Source: Sulfurimonas sp. (GTDB taxonomy: Bacteria; Campylobacterota; Campylobacteria; Campylobacterales; Sulfurimonadaceae). Taken from it: a stretch of 64,000 nucleotides of DNA. The position numbers were made by a program, and so were the translations under genes. Each line of letters starts with the position of its first letter. Position 1 is the stretch's first letter. The notes under the pieces were generated by a model. The model did no database searches and was not told the DNA's origin. It saw nothing but the letters and a program-made list of their open reading frames with translations. Below are positions 38,910-47,278 of the stretch, piece by piece. Location: NCBI RefSeq assembly GCF_028714655.1, contig NZ_JAQTLY010000009.1:1-64000 (forward strand), read 5' to 3'.

Positions 38910-39668
38910 ATGTCAGATGCAGTGCTTCACAATAGTTATAAACAAAAAATCGAAGAGGATACTTTACAGTCAAAGGCTGTGGCTAAAAAGCTTGAGGTGG
39001 CTTCTCGTGTGGCTCGCGATCATGCGCAGAAGATGCTTCTTGGGGATGATGCGAAAGTCGGCGAGGCTGTTATTCTGTCGTTTTTCGCTTCTCTTTATGG
39101 TGACATAACAACCGCTTTTAAAGCTTATAAAGAAAATAGGCTTAGAGATGAGCATGATAAACTCAAAGACGGTATAGATAAAAACAAAGACAAAATTAAG
39201 ACTTTAAAAGAGGCTGAGGATAAAACTCGTAAAATTAATGAGTTTACCCGTCTTCAAATTCAGAAATCTGCGTTGGAGCAGAAACTTAATGATAAAACTA
39301 TTAGCGAGAGCGAGAAAAAATCCGTTCTTAAGACTCTAGGCGGGGTGGCTGAGAAGATAGAAAAAGTTGCGGATTTCTTTGAAAAAAGTGTTGCTGCGAT
39401 GAGTGGAGATGTTGAGAAAATGGAAGAGGCTTGGCTTGGTAAAAGCGCTGAACTCTTTAAAGAGCTTCGATTACTGTCGCCCGAATTCAAAGAAGGTGTG
39501 CTAAAAAATATTTCGCTTGAAGATTTGGTAAATAATGATTCCTTGGTTGATGAACTTATTAAAAAGGTTTCAAATTCTATAATCGAAAATGATTTAGTTG
39601 ATACACTAGATGGTCTCAAAGATAGAGCTGAGAAATCAGAGAAGAGTTCTGCTCAAGAATTGAAATAG
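38910..39668 (+). CDS. Cytoplasmic coiled-coil protein
   Basis: 252 residues, almost entirely charged helix, with strong heptad character at about 70-165 (HDKLKDGIDKNKDKIKTL ... LEQKLNDKTISESEKKSVL). There is no membrane segment or enzymatic motif. It starts the operon that also carries the 883-residue protein and the coupling protein, so an adaptor that hands DNA or proteins to the coupling protein is plausible. Confidence 0.55.
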   Translation: MSDAVLHNSYKQKIEEDTLQSKAVAKKLEVASRVARDHAQKMLLGDDAKVGEAVILSFFASLYGDITTAFKAYKENRLRDEHDKLKDGIDKNKDKIKTLKEAEDKTRKINEFTRLQIQKSALEQKLNDKTISESEKKSVLKTLGGVAEKIEKVADFFEKSVAAMSGDVEKMEEAWLGKSAELFKELRLLSPEFKEGVLKNISLEDLVNNDSLVDELIKKVSNSIIENDLVDTLDGLKDRAEKSEKSSAQELK

Positions 39669-39677
39669 GGGGTTGGG

Positions 39678-42329
39678 ATGTTTATCTATAATAACGGGGT
39701 TCGTTTAGGGATATATAATGACGGAACAGTTGGTTTTGTTGGTAAAAAATATCATGATAGCAAGCAAGAGCGTCTGAAGTCTATTGAAGAGAAGCTCTCT
39801 TTGTTTTTGGATTCAAGAGGAGAAATTGACTACAATGGGCTTCCTCTTGGTTTAAAAAATAGAATAAACGGTGCTTTGTCGGCGGTTTATGATAAACTTG
39901 ACGAAAATGCCGATGAGGGGGTTGTCGGTAGAAATCACTTAAGGGCTTTTGGGTTTATGGCTGAAGACCGAGAGCGGGTTAAGCGAGCGGCTAAAGGGAT
40001 GAATCTTGTCGCATATCAGATGGGACTTGGCAGTTTCGAGGCGGCGTACGAGAAGTTTAAAGAGCGTGAGCGGTTAAAAGACGGTGTGAGTATAAAAAAA
40101 GAGTCGGCAGAGTTTATCGACAATTTTGCGATAAGTAAAGATGAGGGATACACTTTTGATTTTTTCAAAAGTGAACTTCATAGGCTCGGTATGTCTCATC
40201 ACGAAATTATAAAAGAGTATAACTCATTGTTGCTCATGAATAACAGGCTGTCGGTTTTTGAAGCTATGGATAAATCTGTCCGTGAGGAAGAGTTTATTAA
40301 AGATTATAAGAAAAACGGCGGTAGTTTTTCTTATTTTAATACCGCAATGAGAAGTTTTGGTGTTGATGGCGGAGATATTCTTAAGAAATATACGGATATT
40401 GGCGGTACTGCTTCTAAAAATATAGAAGATTTTTATAACGAGGTTTATAAAAATCGTGTTTTGCCTGAAAGAGAAAAAATTGCTTTGTTTGTCTTGAAGT
40501 ACAAAGAGGGCGGGCAAAATGATTTTAAATTCTTTCATGAAACTCTTAACGATTTTGGAGTAAGCGACACAAAAGAGATTTTATCCTACTACAACGATAG
40601 TGTAGATCAGAGTTTTAAGCTATCTTCTAGGGAGTTTGGGCTTATAAGCTCTGCAAAGGCGGAGCTGGTGAGTTTACAAGAGAAGATAATCGCCGATGCG
40701 ATTGAAGCGGGGCTAGAAGTTCCCTCTAATTTAAGTCGTTTGGTTTCTCCGAGCGATAAAATTAAGGATGAGACTATCAATCCGCAAAAGATCAAGATGA
40801 TTGCCTCTTTTGACTTTGCAAAAGGGCAGGTGAAGCACAAGGGCGAGAGCTTTGATGCGAGCGGGGTGATGAGCGGTGCGGCGAAATCGGCGATTGATGA
40901 GGCTTTGGCAAAAGAGATAAAAAATCTTTATAGAGATATTGATAATAGCGTGGGTTTTGCAAATGTGGCTATTATTAAGAACAATGGCTTCAGCTTCGAT
41001 AGAATGAAAGAGTGGGCGCTCTATAGTGGTGAAAATGATATTATTAATCCGCAAAAGGCTATGAGCGTTGCGATTACCGCACTTAAACAGTGTAATAAGC
41101 TTGTAGAGTGCGGAATACTTCAAAGCGATGGGGGCAAGAATTTTACATTTACTTCACCTCGTGCTAGAGAGATTCTTTTTGAAAATCAAGGGGCATCTTA
41201 TAATGCTCTTGCGGATATTGTTATTAAAGAGCATAGCATTACTTTTGTGGATACAAAAGAAAAGCCGCTCAATAGAGAGCTTTTTGATGCTCAAAAAGCG
41301 GAGTTTGAAGAGTTTTTAGATGCGCAGATTCAAAGTTATTATATTCCGCAGGGGTTGGGGATGAAGGAGTTTGAAGCGGATGCGGGGGCTGAGAACTCAC
41401 AAGAATTTCAGCGGTTTAGGGATTTATATCCTGAACTTAAAAAAGGGATTGATTTTAAATCGGCTCTTAGTGATTTTATTGAGAAAGAGAAATTTGTCTA
41501 TGTGAGACAAAATAGTTTGGATTTATCTTCCAAAGATTTCAAGTCTGAGCTTGAAAAGCTTTGGAAAGAAGCACAAACGGCTAATAAGGCCGTTGGCGAG
41601 GATAGTCCTAAAGAAAAAGAGGTTGTGCAGGGGAAATTTATCAATCTTAGTGCCGTGCGATTTAATGGGATTGAATTTGAAAAGCTTCGCTTATGGGGCG
41701 AGGGTGCAGTTAAAAATAAATCCTTGACAAAGAGTGCTGCCGAGGCTTTTATCGCTGCTTCTTTGAAGCAGGGTGAAAAGCTTGTAGAGGCGGGGTTGAT
41801 GGTTAAGAATGAAAAGAGCTATGATTTTGTCGATAGTTTCGCAAAAGAGACTCTTTTTAAAGGGTATGACTTAGATATCGCCGAGATTGCACGCTTGAAT
41901 CGAGGGGAGAAGAGAGTCAGAGTTGTTGAAGATGTGGATGTGGCGCATGAGGACGGTGGGCAGAAGGTCGGGTTTCTAGGGTCTGTCGGTCTTAGTGCGG
42001 CTTCGGTGGCTGTTGCTGAGAAGCTTAGTTGTTTTAACTACTCATGGAGAGAGAGTGGGGATGAGAAATACCGCTCTATGATGGCAAAAGTCGAGATTGA
42101 GCTTAAAAGCGATCTTAAGATGAGTTATATTATGGATAAAGGATTTGCCGAACTGCTCGATAGAGAGGTTCGGGCGTTTGTCGGCGGTAAAGAAGTTGAT
42201 GCTAGTTTTTTCTTTGACGAATTTTACGATGAGATGAATGAGCTAGAAAAAACTGATTCTAAGGGCGTGCTTGAGGCTTTGGCAAAGAGGGCGGATAGCA
42301 GAGCGACAAAGGTGGAGCTAAATGGCTAG
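39678..42329 (+). CDS. Large cytoplasmic protein with internal duplication, next to coupling protein
   Basis: 883 residues, soluble. Two stretches of about 95 residues resemble one another. The first (about 432-525) runs FANVAIIKNNGFSFDRMKEW ... CNKLVECGILQ ... RAREILFEN. The second (about 653-745) runs INLSAVRFNGIEFEKLRLWG ... GEKLVEAGLMV ... FAKETLFKG. Each may be a winged-helix-like unit, as found in relaxase or primase accessory regions. The rest is charged helix. Its stop overlaps the T4CP start by 8 bp, so it probably acts with the coupling protein, for example in relaxosome docking. Confidence 0.55.
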   Translation: MFIYNNGVRLGIYNDGTVGFVGKKYHDSKQERLKSIEEKLSLFLDSRGEIDYNGLPLGLKNRINGALSAVYDKLDENADEGVVGRNHLRAFGFMAEDRERVKRAAKGMNLVAYQMGLGSFEAAYEKFKERERLKDGVSIKKESAEFIDNFAISKDEGYTFDFFKSELHRLGMSHHEIIKEYNSLLLMNNRLSVFEAMDKSVREEEFIKDYKKNGGSFSYFNTAMRSFGVDGGDILKKYTDIGGTASKNIEDFYNEVYKNRVLPEREKIALFVLKYKEGGQNDFKFFHETLNDFGVSDTKEILSYYNDSVDQSFKLSSREFGLISSAKAELVSLQEKIIADAIEAGLEVPSNLSRLVSPSDKIKDETINPQKIKMIASFDFAKGQVKHKGESFDASGVMSGAAKSAIDEALAKEIKNLYRDIDNSVGFANVAIIKNNGFSFDRMKEWALYSGENDIINPQKAMSVAITALKQCNKLVECGILQSDGGKNFTFTSPRAREILFENQGASYNALADIVIKEHSITFVDTKEKPLNRELFDAQKAEFEEFLDAQIQSYYIPQGLGMKEFEADAGAENSQEFQRFRDLYPELKKGIDFKSALSDFIEKEKFVYVRQNSLDLSSKDFKSELEKLWKEAQTANKAVGEDSPKEKEVVQGKFINLSAVRFNGIEFEKLRLWGEGAVKNKSLTKSAAEAFIAASLKQGEKLVEAGLMVKNEKSYDFVDSFAKETLFKGYDLDIAEIARLNRGEKRVRVVEDVDVAHEDGGQKVGFLGSVGLSAASVAVAEKLSCFNYSWRESGDEKYRSMMAKVEIELKSDLKMSYIMDKGFAELLDREVRAFVGGKEVDASFFFDEFYDEMNELEKTDSKGVLEALAKRADSRATKVELNG

Positions 42330-44862
42330 AGAAATTGTCGGGCAAGTCGATACTTTTGTCTTTAGTGAGACACTAAAGAAATTAACCGGGGAGTATCTTA
42401 ATGATAGGTTGAGGGGTCTTTATATATTTTTGCCACATTTGGCGGTTTGCTTCTCCTTTTTATTTCTCTTTTTTGCGGTTGCCGGCGGTGGAGTTATGGC
42501 GGAGGCAGCGTTTCTCTTGAGCTTTTTGTTTTTGTCATTTAGCGGAGTTTTTGCTTATATGATGATAGCGGAGAGAGCTTCTATGGCTAGTATTGGGGTC
42601 ATTAATGAGGCTAGGGATACACAGCTTAAGTATGTTTTTGGTCTTGATAATAAGCCAATAAAATATTATGCTTCTATCGGGTCTTGTGTGAAAGATTTTC
42701 TAGGCAAGGATATTGCCGAAGCAAATAAAAGAAATCTCGCTCTTTCAAATCGTACTTATGAGATGCTTTTGGATAAAAAAGCATATACTATGGGATATCT
42801 TCTTCCCGGTTCGACCGGTTCGGGTAAAACGGTAACTCTTAATACTTCTGTGTTTTTACCCGCGATTATGAGCGGGAATGGTTTTTTTTATATCGAAGGG
42901 AAGGGTGATAGACCTATTACCGAGGCGATACTTGGGTTTATTTATCAATTCGGTCGTGAGAGCGAGGTTTTTATTCTTGACTTTGGAGCGGCGGCAACAG
43001 GGGGGTTGACGAACGGGCTTAGTCCTTTGGCAGTTGGAAATGCTAAGACAGTAGGCGAGCTTTTAAAATCGCTTATTGATATTATGAAAGGGGATAACGC
43101 ATGGGTTAGCGAGATGGCAATTGCTTTTCTTGAAGCTATGCTTCTTCCTTTGATTATGCTTCGTGATATGGGGCTTATAATTGACAGTAAAAACTTAAAA
43201 GAGATTCAATGTTTTGCTGACTTTGATAAGTTTGATAAAAAGCAGTTTAATATAACGGCGTTGTTGAACTATTTGAATTTTCAATCTGCGATAGATTTGC
43301 TTTATATGATGAGAAGGATGTTTAAAGATGCGGAATTTGTTGCAAAGGCTAAGACATTTCAGGAGTATTCGTCGCTCAAAAAAGGTTTTACAGAAAACCT
43401 TATCGGGCGTTTAGAAAGAAATTTAACAAGCCACAATATTGATATATCGGCGATTGTAGAGCCGGATTACTCTAAGGTTGATGCGGAGACAAAAAGAAAT
43501 CATCCAAAGGCGACTGAGGCGTGGATTAATGCGCTTGAGAGTTTTGGAAGTGAGAAATTTTACGGAAATATCTTTAATAAAGATGAGAGTGATTTCAGTA
43601 TCTTGACTGCTATTCAAACGGGGAAGATGATTATTACCATTATCCCATCCATGTCTGCTTCTTCCGAGCAGTGCGGAAAGATGGGGAAGATGATGACGGC
43701 GATTGGAAAATCTGCCGTCGGTTATATGTTAGAACAGGGTTCACTCGTGGGCGAACAAAAGACAAAGAGTAAAGATAAGAGGTATCGTCCTCGTAAATTG
43801 CCCTACGCCTGGGTTTACGATGAGCCTTCTAACTATGCGAATGAAGATATCCCGCAGAAGTCGAGCATGGTTCGCTCCGTCGGGAGTGACGGGGGCGGGA
43901 TGGCGATTGTCTGGACGGGGCAATCCCGAACTGATGCAGACAAGATTGATGATGGCAAAAAGATTGCTTCTGAACAGCTTTTTGCGAATCTTGGCTTTAC
44001 ACAATGTTTAAATATACAAGATCAAGGGTGGAAAGATCTTATGGTTAAAAAGGTCGGGGAGCGTTATGTTCGCAGAGAAGATGAGTTTGAGGGCGGGAAG
44101 AACGGGGATGATGAGAAAATAACTATTAGAAGAGAAAAAGAGCCGGTTTATGCCGAAAACTTTTTTGAGAGTGGATTGAGACAGCAGACAGGGGAGAGCA
44201 TTGTCTGTGCTAAAGGTTTTAAAAACAGTGAGAAACTTGTCGCGTGGTACAATGAAGCCCCCGTGTGTGATATGACGATTAATCGTAATATCAGCTCTAA
44301 AAAGCTTTTGAAAACTTTTAAGACTACTTCTGAGGCGGAGGCGAGAATCGAGGCTTTAAAGAAAGAAATTGAAGCGGCGGTGGAGTACGGCATAGAAGCG
44401 GAGTTTAATAAAAGAGATGGACTAGATAAAAGCTTTGTTCAAGAGGTTTTGGACGCTCTTAAGATTATTGTGACTGCGGCATATCCTGCGGCGAAGGATG
44501 CTGATAATTTTACGCTTGAGCTTTTGAGCGAGGATAATCCTAGGGTGCATGGGGATTACACACCTAAGACAAAGAATATTCGTATTTATAATGCGATAAA
44601 TAAGAGCAGGGAGCATTTAATCTCAACTGCGGTTCACGAGCTTGCTCACCATGTCGAGTGTGTCTTAACAGGTACGAGCGGGCATGCCAAAGGTTTCTAT
44701 AAAATTATGCATGAGCTTTTGGGCGTTTGCATGGGGCTTGAAGATTTAGGCTTTGACTATAATGAGGCGAAGAATAAAAAGATGCTTGATAGCAATGATA
44801 TTAGAGTTATGGAGAAATTTTTTGGTTCGCCCACTGCTATTGCTGTAGAGAGGGCTGCGTGA
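42322..44862 (+). CDS. TrbC/DotL-type coupling protein fused to HExxH metallopeptidase
   Basis: 846 residues. Two membrane helices (about 33-75) are followed by a VirD4/TraG-like ATPase with Walker A GSTGSGKT (about 163-170), Walker B-type FYIEGKGD and VFILDFGAA, and downstream PYAWVYDEP. It couples the relaxosome to the secretion channel and has the DotL/TrbC-style C-terminal extension (about 600-846). The extension contains STAVHELAHH (H772-E773-x-x-H776), with a downstream SGHAKGFY His, which is a SprT/gluzincin-type zinc peptidase centre. I know of no standard coupling protein with such a domain. The frame is continuous, with no sign of an assembly join. Confidence 0.8.
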   Translation: MAREIVGQVDTFVFSETLKKLTGEYLNDRLRGLYIFLPHLAVCFSFLFLFFAVAGGGVMAEAAFLLSFLFLSFSGVFAYMMIAERASMASIGVINEARDTQLKYVFGLDNKPIKYYASIGSCVKDFLGKDIAEANKRNLALSNRTYEMLLDKKAYTMGYLLPGSTGSGKTVTLNTSVFLPAIMSGNGFFYIEGKGDRPITEAILGFIYQFGRESEVFILDFGAAATGGLTNGLSPLAVGNAKTVGELLKSLIDIMKGDNAWVSEMAIAFLEAMLLPLIMLRDMGLIIDSKNLKEIQCFADFDKFDKKQFNITALLNYLNFQSAIDLLYMMRRMFKDAEFVAKAKTFQEYSSLKKGFTENLIGRLERNLTSHNIDISAIVEPDYSKVDAETKRNHPKATEAWINALESFGSEKFYGNIFNKDESDFSILTAIQTGKMIITIIPSMSASSEQCGKMGKMMTAIGKSAVGYMLEQGSLVGEQKTKSKDKRYRPRKLPYAWVYDEPSNYANEDIPQKSSMVRSVGSDGGGMAIVWTGQSRTDADKIDDGKKIASEQLFANLGFTQCLNIQDQGWKDLMVKKVGERYVRREDEFEGGKNGDDEKITIRREKEPVYAENFFESGLRQQTGESIVCAKGFKNSEKLVAWYNEAPVCDMTINRNISSKKLLKTFKTTSEAEARIEALKKEIEAAVEYGIEAEFNKRDGLDKSFVQEVLDALKIIVTAAYPAAKDADNFTLELLSEDNPRVHGDYTPKTKNIRIYNAINKSREHLISTAVHELAHHVECVLTGTSGHAKGFYKIMHELLGVCMGLEDLGFDYNEAKNKKMLDSNDIRVMEKFFGSPTAIAVERAA

Positions 44863-45662
44863 TGAATATTATTACTAGATTTTTTCTACTCTCCTTGGCT
44901 TTTTCGAGCGGGTTATGGGCGATTGAGGTGAATCTTCCTAATATGGGGCTTTTTTCAAACTCTACCGTGTCTGCTTCGCAGGCACTTAGTCTCGGCGATA
45001 TTGTCGGGGCTTTGGCTGTGGGTGTTTTTGCTTATGCTACAATTGTTTTGCCCTTTGTTTTTGGTATTGCGAGCATGAGCGAACATATACTTAAGAGTGA
45101 GAATAATAACGGCGGGGGGGCAGGGGGTGCGCCTACACTTATCAAGTTTGCGCTTACCCCGACGCTTTGGCTTGTCGGTGGGGCTATGGCTTTTGCTATA
45201 TTTCATATTTTTCTTAATACTTTTTATCGCGTGGATATCTACTCTTGGATTAATATGTTCTTAGAAGTAAGATATGAGAGTGCAGTCGGAAGATTGTCGG
45301 CTTCCGGGACGATGTTATCAACTGCGAAGTCGGCGTTATTAGTTCTTGATGTTGCTTCAAAAGTGGTTTTTTGGAGTATTCCTGTTATCTTTGGCTTTTT
45401 GTTTGTCTCTTTGCTTCTCTATATCGTCTCTATCTTTTTGGAGAGTAGCGGGGATGATAGCGCATTTAAAAAAGCGTTTGCAGGGGTTGTTGCGGGGGTT
45501 GTTGCGCTTGTGATTGTTTCGATGTATGAGCAGACGGTAAGTCGTATTATGTTTAAGCAATCTCCGGTCGTTTCGCCGATTGGGAGCATATCTACTGCTA
45601 GGGGGGCGTTTACAAACTCTTTGAAGTATTGGATACGCACGGGATTTGTGAGTAGAGGCTAG
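44862..45662 (+). CDS. Polytopic inner-membrane transfer protein
   Basis: ATG 44862 overlaps the previous stop (TGATG) and opens a signal-like segment (MNIITRFFLLSLAFSSGLWA). Four more hydrophobic segments follow (about 50-73, 100-122, 166-195 and 206-225). A Gly/Asn-rich loop (NNNGGGAGGAP) lies between them. Position after the coupling protein suggests a channel component. No family is recognised. Confidence 0.55.
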   Translation: MNIITRFFLLSLAFSSGLWAIEVNLPNMGLFSNSTVSASQALSLGDIVGALAVGVFAYATIVLPFVFGIASMSEHILKSENNNGGGAGGAPTLIKFALTPTLWLVGGAMAFAIFHIFLNTFYRVDIYSWINMFLEVRYESAVGRLSASGTMLSTAKSALLVLDVASKVVFWSIPVIFGFLFVSLLLYIVSIFLESSGDDSAFKKAFAGVVAGVVALVIVSMYEQTVSRIMFKQSPVVSPIGSISTARGAFTNSLKYWIRTGFVSRG

Positions 45663-45719
45663 GGAAGTGCCCTAGGGGGCTAATGTAACGCCGACGAGAC
45701 AATAAGCTCTTTTCGGCAT

Positions 45720-45757
45720 AAACAAGCAGATCCTTTTTTGAGACAATCTGCTTGTTT
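45720..45757 (+). terminator. Intergenic hairpin after the coupling-protein operon
   Basis: AAACAAGCAGAT (45720-45731) pairs perfectly with ATCTGCTTGTTT (45746-45757), a 12-bp stem. It is preceded by CGGCATA and followed by GCTTAAAAAG, the same framing (GCATAA...GCTTAAG) found around the operators at 52009 and 60408, but no operator follows. Confidence 0.6.
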
Positions 45758-45774
45758 GCTTAAAAAGGGGGATT

Positions 45775-46116
45775 ATGACCGGTATTGAGTTTGCTTTGCA
45801 GCAGTTGGCTGTGAAGATTGCAAAAAACGGATTTAATAAAATAATGAACAATAACGGGGCGGGTAAGCCAACTGCAAAAAAGGCGGTTGAAATCGCCGAA
45901 GATTTTGATTTCTTTGGAATAGGTGACGGGGTAAAAGATTTTGTAAGAGAGAGGGTGACTAAAGAGAAGACGGAACGGGAAGAGAGGCTTAATAGAGAGA
46001 CACTTGATATAAGTGAGGCTTTCTTTAAAAAGAGGTTTTCACCCTCTTTGAGCGTAGCCGATAAGAATAAGAAACCGCCCTTTAAAAAGAAGAGCGGGAA
46101 GAAAAAAGGGAAGTAG
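45775..46116 (+). CDS. Small basic cytoplasmic protein
   Basis: The 113-residue product has a helical N-terminus (TGIEFALQQLAVKIAKNG) and a very basic, low-complexity C-terminus (KKPPFKKKSGKKKGK). It may bind nucleic acid. AAAAAGGGGGATT precedes the ATG. The next gene starts directly after its stop. No family is recognised. Confidence 0.55.
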   Translation: MTGIEFALQQLAVKIAKNGFNKIMNNNGAGKPTAKKAVEIAEDFDFFGIGDGVKDFVRERVTKEKTEREERLNRETLDISEAFFKKRFSPSLSVADKNKKPPFKKKSGKKKGK

Positions 46117-47223
46117 ATGAATAGCGATAAAAATTACGGGGATTTGCTGATTGGTATTTTATTAGGCATAGGGCTCGGACTGTATGCTATTTTTTCAGAT
46201 CCTTTTTTGCTTTGGATAATTATTCCCTCTATTCTTCTTTGGCTTATTGTATGGGCAAGTGGCACTCGTTATCGTGATGAATTCTTTAATGCAAAAAAAG
46301 TTTTACAGGCAACTGTTTTGGTTATAGTGGTTATTGCTTTTAGTGTTTATTATTTTACAGATAGGGATTTTGTTTTCTTTGCCTATAATCAAAACTACTA
46401 TATTGTTTTAGCCTCTTTGCTTGTGTCGGCGAGTCTCTTTTTTCAATGGTTTGCGAAAAAGGCGATTCCTATATCTTCTGTTAAAGACGATGATCGTCTT
46501 GTTCAAGAGACAATGTATGAAGATTATAAGTTCCAACCTCTGGGTGATACTTATGCTTACCGTTATGCTAAGTTTGTGGATGAAGCGGGGCAAAAACTTA
46601 ATCCTAAAACAGTGGCAAAAGCTAAAGGAAAGCTCACTCCTCGCGAGCTAAAAATTGATGATATCGAGATGGAAGCTATCAACTTTAATGATGAGCTAAA
46701 ATTTTACTATGAAAAATTAATATATGATATGTTTAATGATTTCATTACCGGCGGCAAAAATCAAGAGAAGATGCAAGAGATGTATGGATACTCTTTTACG
46801 ATAGTAAAGGGGATAAAGTCGCAAGCGCACTTTAAAGAGGTGTTAAAAGAGCACTCTCTTTTATATTATAAAATATTTTGTTTTTTAGAAGCGGATATGA
46901 ATAAGGATTTTATCGGGATAAAACTCCGATGGCAAAATCTCTATAAAGATAATCTCTATTGTCTTGAGTTTTGCCTTATAAGTGTTATTTTAATGGTTCG
47001 CCGCTACATGAATTTTCCTGTCGGCGATTTGGCAAAATATGTTAAGAGCAGCAAAGACAAAAACTTCTTGGGATGCTTTAGTTCTTTGCCTGCGGATATG
47101 GAGAAGACGGAATCATCTTCTGTAAATGCGAGCGGATGCGTGTATTATTACGCTTATTATAAGATTCATATTGATAGTTTTTTGAAAGATAGCGTTGCAA
47201 TTGAAGAGAGGTGGCTTACTTAA
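46117..47223 (+). CDS. Membrane protein, possible DotM/TrbA-like coupling partner
   Basis: Four hydrophobic segments in the first 115 residues (about 9-25, 28-45, 62-78 and 90-108) are followed by a cytoplasmic domain of 250 residues, mostly helical (FYYEKLIYDMFNDFITGG, HSLLYYKIFCFLEADMNKDF). DotM/TrbA proteins also join an N-terminal membrane part to a cytoplasmic helical domain and are coded close to DotL/TrbC, as here. There is no clear sequence signature, so this is a positional suggestion. The stop codon lies inside the CTTAAG box of operator 7. Confidence 0.5.
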   Translation: MNSDKNYGDLLIGILLGIGLGLYAIFSDPFLLWIIIPSILLWLIVWASGTRYRDEFFNAKKVLQATVLVIVVIAFSVYYFTDRDFVFFAYNQNYYIVLASLLVSASLFFQWFAKKAIPISSVKDDDRLVQETMYEDYKFQPLGDTYAYRYAKFVDEAGQKLNPKTVAKAKGKLTPRELKIDDIEMEAINFNDELKFYYEKLIYDMFNDFITGGKNQEKMQEMYGYSFTIVKGIKSQAHFKEVLKEHSLLYYKIFCFLEADMNKDFIGIKLRWQNLYKDNLYCLEFCLISVILMVRRYMNFPVGDLAKYVKSSKDKNFLGCFSSLPADMEKTESSSVNASGCVYYYAYYKIHIDSFLKDSVAIEERWLT

Positions 47224-47252
47224 GCCTAAATTTATTATAATCTTATTATAAT
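47219..47252 (+). promoter_or_regulatory. Regulon operator/promoter 7
   Basis: CTTAAG (47219-47224, overlapping the preceding stop), ATTATAAT at 47234-47241 and 47245-47252, 27 bp before the primase gene. Confidence 0.85.
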
Positions 47253-47278
47253 TACTCATTACGCGACAAGGGTTATTT

